NCBI RefSeq assembly: GCF_000687165.1
Contig: NZ_KK366049.1
Location: 1-64,000, forward strand
DNA from: Paracidovorax oryzae ATCC 19882
GTDB lineage: Bacteria; Pseudomonadota; Gammaproteobacteria; Burkholderiales; Burkholderiaceae_C
Length of the DNA: 64,000 nucleotides
Reading direction: 5' to 3'
Position numbers and translations under genes: made by a program. The first letter of the stretch is position 1, and each line of letters begins with the position of its first letter. The notes beneath the pieces were generated by a model. It ran no database searches. It saw nothing but the letters and a program-made list of their open reading frames with translations, and was not told the origin of the DNA. This document shows, piece by piece, positions 1 to 7,856 of this stretch.

Positions 1-425
1 TGCCCCAGGGTGTCCACGGCCATGTGAACCTTGCTGCCTCGCTTGCGCTTGTAGCCGTCGTAACCCGCACGCGGTCCGCTCTCGCAGCTCGACTGCAATG
101 TCCGCCCATCCATCACCATGGCACTGGGTTGTCCCTGGCGCCCTTGCGCCACGCGGATGATCGAACGCAGATCCGACACCATCGCCTCGAAGCAGCCCGC
201 TTCCAGCCAGCGTCGGGTTTGCTGGTAGACAGCCTCCCAAGGAGGTAGATCGTTGGGCAGCATCCGCCAAGGCGCGCCCGCGCGCACCAGCCAGCGCAGC
301 GCGTTGAAGACTTCGCGCAGATCGTGCTCGCGCTGGGGCGCGCGCTGGTCCATCAGGCTCAAGTAGGGCGCAGCGAAGCTCCATTCTTCATCGCTGACAT
401 CCGTCAGGTACGGCTTGCGGGGCAT
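1..425 (-). CDS. IS5-family transposase, N-terminal part (cut by window edge)
   Basis: The - strand frame starts at ATG 425 and stays open to base 1, giving about 141 residues. The protein begins MPRKPYLTDVSDEEW and has the IS5 N-terminal helical domain (LREVFNALRWLVRAGAPWR, then LPPWEAVYQQTRRW). It continues into the start of the DDE nuclease domain, with the motif VMDGRTLQS holding the likely first catalytic Asp. It would catalyse cut-and-paste transposition of its own element. The C-terminus lies off the window, so I cannot say whether the copy is intact. Confidence 0.85.
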   Translation of the reverse strand, partial: MPRKPYLTDVSDEEWSFAAPYLSLMDQRAPQREHDLREVFNALRWLVRAGAPWRMLPNDLPPWEAVYQQTRRWLEAGCFEAMVSDLRSIIRVAQGRQGQPSAMVMDGRTLQSSCESGPRAGYDGYKRKRGSKVHMAVDTLG

Positions 426-479
426 CCGCAGACTCTACCTTTGACTTCCACTCCGAGGAGCAAAGTTCATAACACGCTC
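1..479 (-). mobile_element. IS5-family insertion sequence, one end (continues beyond window)
   Basis: The stretch carries the 5' part of an IS5-type transposase reading leftwards, with a short leader (426-479) that ends in GAGCGTGTTATGAACTTTG when read on the - strand. That is the look of an IS terminal repeat next to a CTAG-like target (479-482). Immediately outside it lies a broken Rhs gene, so the element probably inserted into, or helped to degrade, that gene. The other end, and hence the target duplication, is outside the window, so the exact boundary is an estimate. Confidence 0.65.
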
Positions 480-743
480 TAGTCATTCGACCACGGATCA
501 GGTCATCCAGTACTGCTACGACGCGCTGGCCGGCGTATCGAAAAGCGGGATGCGTTCGGGCGCACGGCGGTTCTCCATGACGGGGATCTGTTGGTGGGCG
601 GGTTGCGCGGCGGCAAGTTGTCGGAATATCTGTACGAGCCGGACAGCTTCGTGTCGCTGGCGAAGCTGGAGTCGCAGTGGAAAGTCGAGGCCGCAGAGAA
701 GGAGGGGGTACGACCCAAGGACTTCGCGGCCTGCTGCGGATAA
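480..743 (+). pseudogene. Rhs-family protein remnant (frameshifted C-terminal core)
   Basis: In one frame the DNA reads QYCYDALA and in the next RRIEKRDAFGRT, then DGDLLVGG and SEYLYEPDSFVSLAK, ending at TAA 741-743. These are the typical YD-repeat and YEPxSFVPLA motifs from the end of an Rhs core. The switch of frame near 526-532 fits loss of one C (gccggcg where gcccggcg is expected). The 5' part is replaced by the IS end and there is no downstream toxin domain. Rhs proteins deliver C-terminal toxins, often through type VI secretion. Here only a dead fragment is left, and the two following genes may be its former immunity genes. Confidence 0.65.
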
Positions 744-779
744 AATATGAAAACCCTTTAACGTGAAGGAGATTTTGGG

Positions 780-1220
780 ATGCCGGCAAAAGAACTTCCG
801 CCAGAGATAGGCCAGAAAGAGATAGAGTACGGGAGACTGTACCAGCAAGCAATAAAGTCAAATAATTACCAAGAGGCGGAGAAAATGTTGCTCTTGGTCT
901 GGGGCCTATATCCAGAGCCTAAATATCTCTGGAGTTCTTCCATGAGCTTGATTAAAGGTATTTTCAAATTTTATCTTGCTCAGAATAATTATTTGCAAGC
1001 CGAATTCTGGGCAAGGGAGCTGTTTAAGTATAAACTACTTGAGAACGATCCTGAGCCTTATATTATGCTTGGAAAGGTTTATCTGGAATCTGGGCGAGAG
1101 CCGTTGGCTGCCGAAGAACTCATAAAAGCCTATGAAATGGGCGGCCGGAGGGGATACGTCGGCGAAGATCCAAAGTACCTGAAGTTCGCATTGGATCAAA
1201 TGAGGAAGGCGAGTAAATAA
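780..1220 (+). CDS. TPR-like protein, possible orphan Rhs immunity protein
   Basis: This 146-residue soluble protein has no signal peptide or membrane segment. ATG 780 follows a good ribosome site (GAAGGAG near 765). It looks helical and TPR-like, with A/L-rich pairs around residues 15-30, 60-80 and 95-115 (PYIMLGKVYLESG, PLAAEELIKAYEMGG), and it ends with EDPKYLKFALDQM. Base composition is clearly more AT-rich than its neighbours, a sign of recent transfer. It overlaps the next gene by one base (TAATG), and both end with an EDPKYL motif, so they are diverged duplicates. Its place directly after an Rhs remnant suggests immunity to a lost toxin. That role is inferred; no toxin is present. Confidence 0.6.
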   Translation: MPAKELPPEIGQKEIEYGRLYQQAIKSNNYQEAEKMLLLVWGLYPEPKYLWSSSMSLIKGIFKFYLAQNNYLQAEFWARELFKYKLLENDPEPYIMLGKVYLESGREPLAAEELIKAYEMGGRRGYVGEDPKYLKFALDQMRKASK

Positions 1221-1678
1221 TGGAAGAAGACGATTTCGAGGACGACGACGGCCCACAGTTGCCCGACGACATCCATCAAAGAATCACGGTGCTTTCTGAA
1301 AAGGCCAATGAAGCGCTGGAGAGCGGCCGGCCTTCGGCAGCGATCGAGCCCTTGCACCAGGCGCTGGACATGCTGCCTGAGCCCCAGCCAGATTGGGAGG
1401 CCTGGACCTGGCTCAACGGTACGTTGGGTGAAGCCTATTTCGACCTCGGCGACTTCAAGATGGCAAGGATTTCCTTCCTCGACGCCATGAGCGGACCGGA
1501 CGGCATCGGCAATCCCTATCTCCTGCTGCGAGCGGGGCAGTCGCTGTTTGAACTGGGGGAGTTGGCGCAAGCCAGGCACATGCTGGCCCAGGCCCACATG
1601 CAGGAAGGCGATCAGTTGTTTTCCGATGAAGACCCGAAGTACCTGACGTTCCTGCAATCGGATCGCTCGTCGGCATGA
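1220..1678 (+). CDS. TPR-like protein, paralogue of the upstream gene
   Basis: This 152-residue cytosolic protein starts at an ATG sharing one base with the upstream stop codon, so translation is probably coupled. The N-terminus is very acidic (MEEDDFEDDDG). TPR-like helices follow (EAYFDLGDFKMARISFLDAM, then LLLRAGQSLFELGELAQARH) and the C-terminus carries EDPKYLTFLQ, matching the preceding protein. Base composition is closer to the host's than that of its partner. Tandem TPR genes behind Rhs loci are often immunity genes, and an acidic start would suit binding a basic toxin. Both points are inference from context. The length and TPR-like fold are plain in the sequence. Confidence 0.6.
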   Translation: MEEDDFEDDDGPQLPDDIHQRITVLSEKANEALESGRPSAAIEPLHQALDMLPEPQPDWEAWTWLNGTLGEAYFDLGDFKMARISFLDAMSGPDGIGNPYLLLRAGQSLFELGELAQARHMLAQAHMQEGDQLFSDEDPKYLTFLQSDRSSA

Positions 1679-2000
1679 CCTTGCCGGGAGTTTGCGGCAT
1701 GCCTTCCCGATTCGACCCTCTGCCTGCATGCTATTGCTCAACCTGGGCCGCTACAGCCGTCAGGAGCCGCTGCATCGTGCCTTGCTGTCGCTTCAGTCCG
1801 CAGGCTCCAAGCTGCGCCAGAACCATGGTACGGATGCTATGACCTGCTTCCTCGTACCAGGTTCTGGTGTTTCTTCGCCTGCGACCTTCAGGGCCGAAGT
1901 GGTAGGTGCTGTGGGTCATGAGGCCGTGCTACAAGCCAGCCGGGATGGTCCCAGCAGACCATCCGATGTTTCACCAAGTTTTTTCCAGTGAGGGGCCACC
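1679..2000 (+). other. Gene-poor gap after the TPR pair
   Basis: This 322-base interval has no convincing gene. A 62-codon open frame on the - strand (1731-1919, beginning MTHSTYHFGPEGRRRRN) has a sensible amino-acid mix but no clear ribosome site, and I cannot assign it to a family. It may be the remnant of a larger gene belonging to the same degraded accessory patch. No hairpin terminator with a T-run was found. Confidence 0.4.
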
Positions 2001-2564
2001 ATGCATCAATTTCGTCTGACCTTCGCGCATCTCGCCACCGTAGCGGTGCGCACCGGTACCTTTGCCGCTGCCATCGCAGCCCTGAGCACCGCCGCGCACT
2101 CGGCCGATACCGGCGCCAGCGCTGCCAAGGGTGCCGGTGCATCGCCGGCTCCCTCCATCCAGCCCATCGATCCCGACCGTGCCGCAAAATCGTTCAAGCG
2201 CGGCAAGTTCCTCTCCGAATCGACGGAAACGGGCCCGGACGGCAAGACCAGCCGTGAGACTGAGGCGATGTGCATGGACGAGGGCAACGCGTCCTTTCTG
2301 CCCATGGCAGCGTTGATGGGCGTGGCGGGCTGCGATCCGCAGGCCACGCGCGAAGACAAGCTGTCTTTCAGCGTGCAGGCGAGTTGCCCGCGCGATACGA
2401 AGTTCGGTCCCAACGCCTACGACGCCACGTTGCGCTGGTCGGCCGATGGCAAGCAGATCACGCTGCAGTCCACGCGCCGCGCGCTGGTGGACGGCAAGGC
2501 GTCGGACAAGGTGGTGCAGTCGCTGCGCTACCAGCTCACGTGGCAGGCGGCACGCTGCGATTGA
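2001..2564 (+). CDS. Predicted periplasmic protein, DUF3617-like
   Basis: The protein has 187 residues and starts at ATG 2001 behind GAGGGG. The first 35 residues form a basic then Ala-rich secretion signal ending near AAHSA. The mature part holds KFLSESTETGPDG, a TEAMCMDEG segment, then GCDP and ASCPRDTKFG, and ends in a Cys (AARCD). Four or more cysteines and the MCMxxG pattern resemble the DUF3617 family of small exported proteins of unknown function. The assignment rests on pattern only. It stands alone between the accessory patch and a convergent exporter gene. Confidence 0.6.
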   Translation: MHQFRLTFAHLATVAVRTGTFAAAIAALSTAAHSADTGASAAKGAGASPAPSIQPIDPDRAAKSFKRGKFLSESTETGPDGKTSRETEAMCMDEGNASFLPMAALMGVAGCDPQATREDKLSFSVQASCPRDTKFGPNAYDATLRWSADGKQITLQSTRRALVDGKASDKVVQSLRYQLTWQAARCD

Positions 2565-2610
2565 CGGAGGATGAGCTGTGGCTGGGGCCGCCGGGGTTGA
2601 AGCCAGGGCC

Positions 2611-3513
2611 TCACCCCCGCCTCGACGACACCACGATCCCCGCCACGATCAGCGCGAACGCCGCGCCGTGGTAGAGATGCGGCGTCTCGCCCAGCACGAG
2701 GGCGGAGAGCAGGGCGGCGAAGAGCGGCGTGAGGTTGATGAAGAACCCCGCCACGGCCGGGCCGGCGCGCTGCACGCCCACGCCCCAGCAGCGGTAGGCG
2801 AGCAGGGCGGGGCCGAGCGCGATGAAGGCGAGGGCGGCCACGAGCGGCCAGCCCCAGGTGGCGTGGGCATGGCCGAGGGTCCATTCGCCGGCCGCGAAGG
2901 CGCCGGACCAGGCGAGGCCGAACACCATCTGGGCCATGAGGAACGCGGCCCAGTCGGCCCGCAGGCCGGCGGGCTCGGTGGTGCGCGAGAGCAGCCAGCT
3001 GTAGAAGGCCCAGGAGATGGTGGCCAGCACCATGTAGAGATCGCCCGGCACGAGCCGCAGCGCCAGCAGCTGCGCCCATTCGCCGCGGCTGAGCACGACC
3101 AGCACCCCGGCCATGGACAGGATGGCGCCCGCCGCCTGTGCGCGTGCCACGCGCACGCCGAAGCAGAGCGAGCCGATGGCGAGCATCCAGACCGGCAGGC
3201 TCGAGCCGACGAGAGTGACGTTGAGCGGCGTGGAGGTCTGCAGCGCCATGTACTGCAGCGCGTTGTAGCAGCCGATGCCCAGCAGGCCGAGCATCGCGTA
3301 GCGGCGCCAGTGCGTCCACAGCGGGCTGCCGCGGCGCAGCACGCCATGGGCCAGGGGCAGCAGCACGAGGAAGGCCAGGGCCCAGCGGATGAAGTTGAGG
3401 GCGACGGGCGAGATGAGATCGTGCACGAGGCGGCCGGTGACCGCGTTGCCGGCCCAGAGCAGCGGCGCGGCCACCAGCAGGGCCGTGGTGCCGGGCGAGA
3501 GTCGTTGTGTCAT
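2611..3513 (-). CDS. EamA/DMT-family inner-membrane transporter
   Basis: This 300-residue protein has about ten hydrophobic helices arranged as two EamA repeats of roughly 145 residues. Repeat 1 begins TALLVAAPLLWAGNAVTGR and repeat 2 begins VPGDLYMVLATISWAFYSW. Such transporters export metabolites or amino acids across the inner membrane; the substrate cannot be read from sequence. ATG 3513 (MTQRLSPG) is chosen because the open frame further upstream gives a non-membranous, Arg/Pro-rich extension. The gene converges with the preceding periplasmic protein and diverges from the quinone oxidoreductase. Confidence 0.88.
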   Translation of the reverse strand: MTQRLSPGTTALLVAAPLLWAGNAVTGRLVHDLISPVALNFIRWALAFLVLLPLAHGVLRRGSPLWTHWRRYAMLGLLGIGCYNALQYMALQTSTPLNVTLVGSSLPVWMLAIGSLCFGVRVARAQAAGAILSMAGVLVVLSRGEWAQLLALRLVPGDLYMVLATISWAFYSWLLSRTTEPAGLRADWAAFLMAQMVFGLAWSGAFAAGEWTLGHAHATWGWPLVAALAFIALGPALLAYRCWGVGVQRAGPAVAGFFINLTPLFAALLSALVLGETPHLYHGAAFALIVAGIVVSSRRG

Positions 3514-3667
3514 GTCCGGGAAATGTACCGGCCTGCGGGCGTCGCCGATCCGTGGCAGGATGCACGGCGGCCGCCGCGTGGGGCCATTCCGCCTTCCGGG
3601 ACCGCCCGGTCCGGTCGTCCCGTTTTTTTCGCTTTCCCGCCTTTTCTTCCATCGCAGGAGACACCGC

Positions 3668-4654
3668 ATGAGCCTTGCCGTCCAGATCCGCCAGCACGGC
3701 GGTCCCGAAGAACTGCATTTGACCGACGTGACCGTGGGCGAGCCCGGCACCGGCGAGATCCGCATCCGCCACCATGCCGTGGGCCTGAATTTCATCGACG
3801 TGTACCACCGCACGGGGCTGTACCCGCTGCCGATGCCGGCCACCATCGGGATGGAAGGCGCTGGCATCGTCGAGGCCGTGGGTGCGGGGGTGACGCACCT
3901 GTCGGTGGGCGACCGCGCCGCGTATGCGAGCCAGCCGCCCGGCAGCTATGCCGAGGTGCGCGTGCTGCCGGCCAAGTGCGTGTGCCGGCTGCCCGACGCG
4001 ATCGATTTCGAGACCGGCGCGGCCATGATGCTCAAGGGCCTGACGGCGCAGTACCTGCTGAAGAAAACGCTGCCGGCCGAGGGCCTGCAGCCGGGCGACC
4101 ATGTGCTGTTCCACGCGGCCGCGGGCGGCGTGGGGCTGATCGCCTGCCAGTGGGCGAAGGCGCTGGGCCTGCAGCTCATCGGCACGGCCGGCAGCGACGA
4201 GAAATGCCAGCTGGCGCTCGCCAACGGCGCGGCGCATGCCATCAACTACCGCACGGAGGATTTCGCGGCGCGCGTGAAGGAAATCACCGGCGGCAAGGGC
4301 GTGAAGGTGGTGTACGACTCGGTGGGCAAGGACACATGGGAGAAGTCGCTGGAGTGCCTGCGCCCCTTCGGGCTGATGGCCACCTTCGGCAATGCCTCGG
4401 GCCCGGCGCCGGCGTTCGCGCCCGGCATGCTGGGGGCCAAGGGTTCGCTCTATGTGACGCGGCAGACGCTGTTCACGCACATCGCCACGCGCGAATCCAC
4501 CCAGGCCATGGCGGACGACCTGTTCGCGGTGGTGCAGAGCGGCGACGTGACCATCCACATCGCGCAGCGCTACCCCCTGCGCGACGTACAGCAGGCGCAC
4601 CGCGACCTGGAAGCGCGCAAGACCACCGGCTCCACCATCCTGACGCTGGAATGA
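3668..4654 (+). CDS. NADPH:quinone oxidoreductase (MDR superfamily)
   Basis: The 328-residue protein is zinc-free and of the quinone-oxidoreductase type. Its N-terminal GroES-like domain carries GLNFIDVYHRTGLYP, and its Rossmann domain has HAAAGGVGLIACQWAK for NADPH binding, followed by YDSVGKDTWEKS. It reduces quinones or similar electrophiles using NADPH in the cytosol. The Zn-binding Cys/His set of alcohol dehydrogenases is absent. An AGGAG-containing leader precedes ATG 3668. Its stop overlaps the start of the Nudix gene by four bases (ATGA), so the two are co-translated. Confidence 0.92.
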   Translation: MSLAVQIRQHGGPEELHLTDVTVGEPGTGEIRIRHHAVGLNFIDVYHRTGLYPLPMPATIGMEGAGIVEAVGAGVTHLSVGDRAAYASQPPGSYAEVRVLPAKCVCRLPDAIDFETGAAMMLKGLTAQYLLKKTLPAEGLQPGDHVLFHAAAGGVGLIACQWAKALGLQLIGTAGSDEKCQLALANGAAHAINYRTEDFAARVKEITGGKGVKVVYDSVGKDTWEKSLECLRPFGLMATFGNASGPAPAFAPGMLGAKGSLYVTRQTLFTHIATRESTQAMADDLFAVVQSGDVTIHIAQRYPLRDVQQAHRDLEARKTTGSTILTLE

Positions 4655-5478
4655 GCGGGCATCGCGAGCCGCCGGTACCCGGCTGGGTGGCACCCGCGCG
4701 CGCTTGGGCGCAGCGCCCTCCGGCGGTGCCCCGGCTGCCGTTCGCCGTGGCCGGGCAGGCCGTGGGCTCGGTGGCGCCGGGCGTTCTGGAGGGCATCGTG
4801 CTGGACGCGGCCGCTGCCGGCACCACGCTCCTGAAGGAAACGCACGCGGGCTCTGCGCGCTGGCACCTGGCCTGCGCCCCCGCCGATGCCACGCAGGCAC
4901 TGGCCGCGCTGGCGGATGCGCTGCGCCGCGCGGGGCGCTGCGGGGCCTGGCGCGACGAGCAGCTGGCGGTGTGCAACACGGCCGGCGAGCGCATCGGCAC
5001 GCTGGAGCGCGGCGCCGTGCGTGCGCTGGGCATCGCCACGCGTGCGGTGCATCTGGTGGCCTGCGCGCCGGATGGCCGGCAATGGGTGCAGCAGCGTGCG
5101 TTCGACAAGCCCAGCCACCCGGGCCGCTGGGACACGCTGATGGGCGGCATGGTGAGCGCGCAGGACACGCTGGAATCCGCTCTGGCACGCGAGACCTGGG
5201 AAGAAGCCGGGCTGCGCATCGAAGCCCTGCAGTCCGTGGCCCATGGCGGCCATGTCGATTTCTCGCGCCCGAGCGACGAAGGCGAGGGGGCGGGCTACAT
5301 GGTGGAGCGCATCGACTGGTTCCGCGCCACCGTTCCGGAGGGCCTCCTGCCCGTCAACCAGGACGGCGAGGTCGAGCGCTTCGAGTTGCTGGAAACCGAC
5401 GAAGTGCAGTCGCGCCTGGCGCAGGACGCCTTCACGCCCGAGGCGGCGTTGGTGCTGGCCGGTTTCTACGGCTGGTGA
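4651..5478 (+). CDS. Nudix hydrolase with DUF4743-type N-terminal domain
   Basis: The 275-residue protein has a Nudix box at residues 166-188 with the RETWEEAGL core. The first acidic position of the box is Asp172 rather than Glu, a conservative change. Residues 1-120 resemble the DUF4743 domain found before Nudix domains in Tnr3-like proteins, which act on damaged thiamine diphosphates. The biochemical role is therefore probably hydrolysis of a nucleoside- or thiamine-diphosphate derivative. ATG 4651 overlaps the stop of the quinone oxidoreductase. The pair may be a small detoxification operon (inference). Confidence 0.85.
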   Translation: MSGHREPPVPGWVAPARAWAQRPPAVPRLPFAVAGQAVGSVAPGVLEGIVLDAAAAGTTLLKETHAGSARWHLACAPADATQALAALADALRRAGRCGAWRDEQLAVCNTAGERIGTLERGAVRALGIATRAVHLVACAPDGRQWVQQRAFDKPSHPGRWDTLMGGMVSAQDTLESALARETWEEAGLRIEALQSVAHGGHVDFSRPSDEGEGAGYMVERIDWFRATVPEGLLPVNQDGEVERFELLETDEVQSRLAQDAFTPEAALVLAGFYGW

Positions 5479-5554
5479 TGCTCCGGCAGGGCGGGCACTG
5501 CGCCGCCCGTCCTCCCTGCCCCTGTTCTTTCTTTTTCCCCAGGAGCGCGATACC

Positions 5555-5589
5555 CGCACGCGCCGGATAGCGGCTGCGCGCGCCGGATA
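5555..5589 (+). promoter_or_regulatory. Tandem XylS-like half-sites, candidate AraC-regulator operator
   Basis: Two 15-base direct repeats lie 20 bases apart: CGCACGCGCCGGATA (5555-5569) and TGCGCGCGCCGGATA (5575-5589). Each matches the TGCA-N6-GGNTA half-site of XylS/BenR-type AraC regulators with one mismatch. They lie about 125 bases before the first gene of the upper catabolic operon, whose last + strand gene is followed by an AraC regulator. Direct repeats two helical turns apart are what this family binds. No strong -10 box is visible just downstream. Confidence 0.5.
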
Positions 5590-5711
5590 GGGCGCGCGCG
5601 GGGCCTGCCCGCACCATGGAGCCCAAGCAGCGCACCGCTGCGAAACAGGCTGAAAGCGCACGCGAGACCGCGTGGTGCATCGGCCGGCTCCATGTGCAAG
5701 GGGATTGCTCC

Positions 5712-6500
5712 ATGAAAGATCTGCAAGGCAAGGTCGCCATCGTCACCGGCGGCGCCACGATCATCGGTGCGGCCGTGGTCCGCGCGCTGCGCGGCCAGGG
5801 CGCGCGCGTCGCCCTGTTCGACATCGACGCCCAGGGCGGCGCCCGCGTCGCCGCCGAAGACGCCGACCACATCCACTTCCTGCCGGTGGACATCGCCGAC
5901 GATGCGCAACTGGCGCGCGGCGTGGCGGATGTGGCCGCGCGTTTCGGGCGCATCGACGGGCTGGTGAACCTGGCCGCCACCTACCTGGACGACGGCGCGG
6001 CTTCGGAGCGCTCCGACTGGCTGCGCGCGCTGGACGTGAACCTGGTCAGCGCCGTGATGGCCGCGCGGGCCGTGCGCCCGCACATGGCGGCGGCGGGCGG
6101 CGGCGCGATCGTGAATTTCACCAGCATCTCGTCCCGTGTCGCGCAGACCGGGCGCTGGCTCTACCCCGTTTCCAAGGCGGCGCTGGTGCAGCTCACGCGC
6201 AGCCTGGCCATGGATTTCGCGTCGGATGGCATCCGCGTCAATTCCGTCTCGCCGGGCTGGACCTGGTCGCGCGTGATGGACGAACTCACCCACGGCGACC
6301 GCGCCAAGACCGACCGCGTGGCGGCCGACTACCACCTGCTGGGGCGCGTGGGCGATCCGGAGGAAGTGGCCGAAGTCGTGGCCTTCCTGCTGTCGGGCCG
6401 GGCCTCTTTCGTGACCGGCGCCGACTACGCGGTGGACGGCGGCTATTCGGCCATGGGGCCGGAGCAGGCGCGTCCGGCGATCCCGCGTCTGGCGGAGTGA
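5712..6500 (+). CDS. Short-chain dehydrogenase/reductase of the catabolic island
   Basis: The 262-residue classical SDR has a cofactor loop TGGATIIG (12-19), the NLAAT segment near 86, Ser138/Ser140 and the YxxxK catalytic pair Tyr151/Lys155 (YPVSK). The C-terminus has the substrate loop and VDGGYS. ATG 5712 is preferred over the in-frame ATG at 5616 because only it begins the Rossmann strand (MKDLQGKVAIVTGG) and has a purine-rich leader. First gene of the upper operon, it would dehydrogenate a dihydrodiol or alcohol made by the monooxygenase encoded next, as the SDR partners of indole monooxygenases do. The substrate is inferred. Confidence 0.9.
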   Translation: MKDLQGKVAIVTGGATIIGAAVVRALRGQGARVALFDIDAQGGARVAAEDADHIHFLPVDIADDAQLARGVADVAARFGRIDGLVNLAATYLDDGAASERSDWLRALDVNLVSAVMAARAVRPHMAAAGGGAIVNFTSISSRVAQTGRWLYPVSKAALVQLTRSLAMDFASDGIRVNSVSPGWTWSRVMDELTHGDRAKTDRVAADYHLLGRVGDPEEVAEVVAFLLSGRASFVTGADYAVDGGYSAMGPEQARPAIPRLAE

Positions 6501-6570
6501 GCGCCTTTTCTTTCCCGACACCTTCTTTCTTTCCCCCTCTTCTTTTTCCGATTCTTCCAAGGAGACTGCC

Positions 6571-7818
6571 ATGCGTCGAGTTGCAATCGTGGGCGGAGGC
6601 CAGGCCGGCCTGCCGCTGGCTTTCGGTCTGCTGGACAAGGGTTACGAGGTCACCGTGGTGACCAACCGCACGCCCGACCAGATCCGCGCCGGCAAGGTCA
6701 TGTCCAGCCAGTGCATGTTCGACCCCGCGCTGCAGGTGGAGCGCGACCTGGGCATCGACCACTGGGAGGCCGAAGGCCCCCCGGTGGAAGGCATCGGCTT
6801 CGCCGTGCCCAACCCCGAGCAGGCCGGCGCCAGGCTGATCGACTGGAGCGCCAGGCTGGACAAGTCCGCGCAGTCGGTGGACCAGCGCCTGAAGATGCCC
6901 GTGTGGCTGGAGAACGTGGAAAAGCGCGGCGGCAAGGTGCTGATCCAGGACGCCGGCATCGCCGAGCTGGAAGCGCTGTCGGACACGCACGACCTGGTGA
7001 TCCTGGCCGCCGGCAAGGGCGAGGTGGTGCGCCTCTTCGAGCGCGATGCCGCCCGCTCGCCGTTCGACAAGCCGCAGCGCTCGCTGGCCCTGACCTACGT
7101 GCATGGCCTGAAGCCCACGCCGGACTACTCCCGCGTGTCGTTCAACCTGATCCCGGGCGTGGGTGAATACTTCGTGTTCCCCTCGCTCACGCTCAGCGGC
7201 CCCTGCGACATCATGGTGTTCGAAGGCGTGCCCGGCGGCCCGCTGGACTGCTGGCGCGACGTGAAGACGCCCGAAGACCACCTGGCGACCAGCAAGCGCT
7301 TCCTGCAGCAGTTCCTGCCCTGGGAGGCCGAGCGTGCCCGCGACGTGGAGCTGACCGACGCCAACGGCATCCTGGCCGGCGCCTTCGCGCCCACCGTGCG
7401 CAAGCCCGTGCTCACGCTGCCTTCGGGCCGGCTGGTGTTCGGCCTGGGCGATGCCGTGGCCACCAATGACCCGATCACCGGGCAGGGCTCGAACAACGCC
7501 ACCAAGGCCGCCAAGGTGTACCTGGACGCCATCCTGGCGCACGGCGGGCAGCCCTACACGCGCGCCTGGATGGAGCAGACCTTCGAGCGCTTCTGGGACT
7601 ACGCCCAGTGGGTGGTGCAGTGGACCAACTCCCTGCTCACGCCCCCGCCGCCGCACATCCTGAAGCTGCTGGGCACCGCCGCCGCCATGCCCACCCTGGC
7701 CCACACCATCGCCGACGGCTTCAACCATCCGCCCAGCTACTTCCCGTGGTGGGCCGATGCCGACGAGGCCGACCAGCTCATCGCCCGCCACCAGGCGCCC
7801 GAGGCCGTCGCGGCCTGA
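6571..7818 (+). CDS. Styrene/indole monooxygenase, FAD-dependent oxygenase subunit
   Basis: The 415-residue flavoprotein begins MRRVAIVGGGQAGLPLAFGL, a Rossmann FAD site, and matches group E (StyA/IndA-type) monooxygenases in length. It shows the typical MSSQCMFDPALQ, SFNLIPGVGEYFVFPSLTL and GDAVATNDPITGQGSNNA segments. These enzymes epoxidise styrene, or indole at C2-C3, using FADH2 supplied by a separate reductase, which is encoded immediately downstream. AAGGAG lies eight bases before ATG 6571, and the intergenic leader is strikingly pyrimidine-rich. Presence of an SDR, a cyclase-family hydrolase and an AraC regulator favours an indole-type over a styrene-type substrate, as there is no epoxide isomerase. 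Confidence 0.88.
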   Translation: MRRVAIVGGGQAGLPLAFGLLDKGYEVTVVTNRTPDQIRAGKVMSSQCMFDPALQVERDLGIDHWEAEGPPVEGIGFAVPNPEQAGARLIDWSARLDKSAQSVDQRLKMPVWLENVEKRGGKVLIQDAGIAELEALSDTHDLVILAAGKGEVVRLFERDAARSPFDKPQRSLALTYVHGLKPTPDYSRVSFNLIPGVGEYFVFPSLTLSGPCDIMVFEGVPGGPLDCWRDVKTPEDHLATSKRFLQQFLPWEAERARDVELTDANGILAGAFAPTVRKPVLTLPSGRLVFGLGDAVATNDPITGQGSNNATKAAKVYLDAILAHGGQPYTRAWMEQTFERFWDYAQWVVQWTNSLLTPPPPHILKLLGTAAAMPTLAHTIADGFNHPPSYFPWWADADEADQLIARHQAPEAVAA

Positions 7819-7856
7819 GCGCGGCAAGCGTGATGCATCCAACGAAGGAGACCGCC

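Noticed and set aside
2528-5188. An 886-codon open frame on the - strand and a 966-codon frame on the + strand over the same DNA
   Set aside because: Arg/Pro/Ala-rich shadow translations. The real genes here are the EamA transporter, quinone oxidoreductase and Nudix hydrolase.
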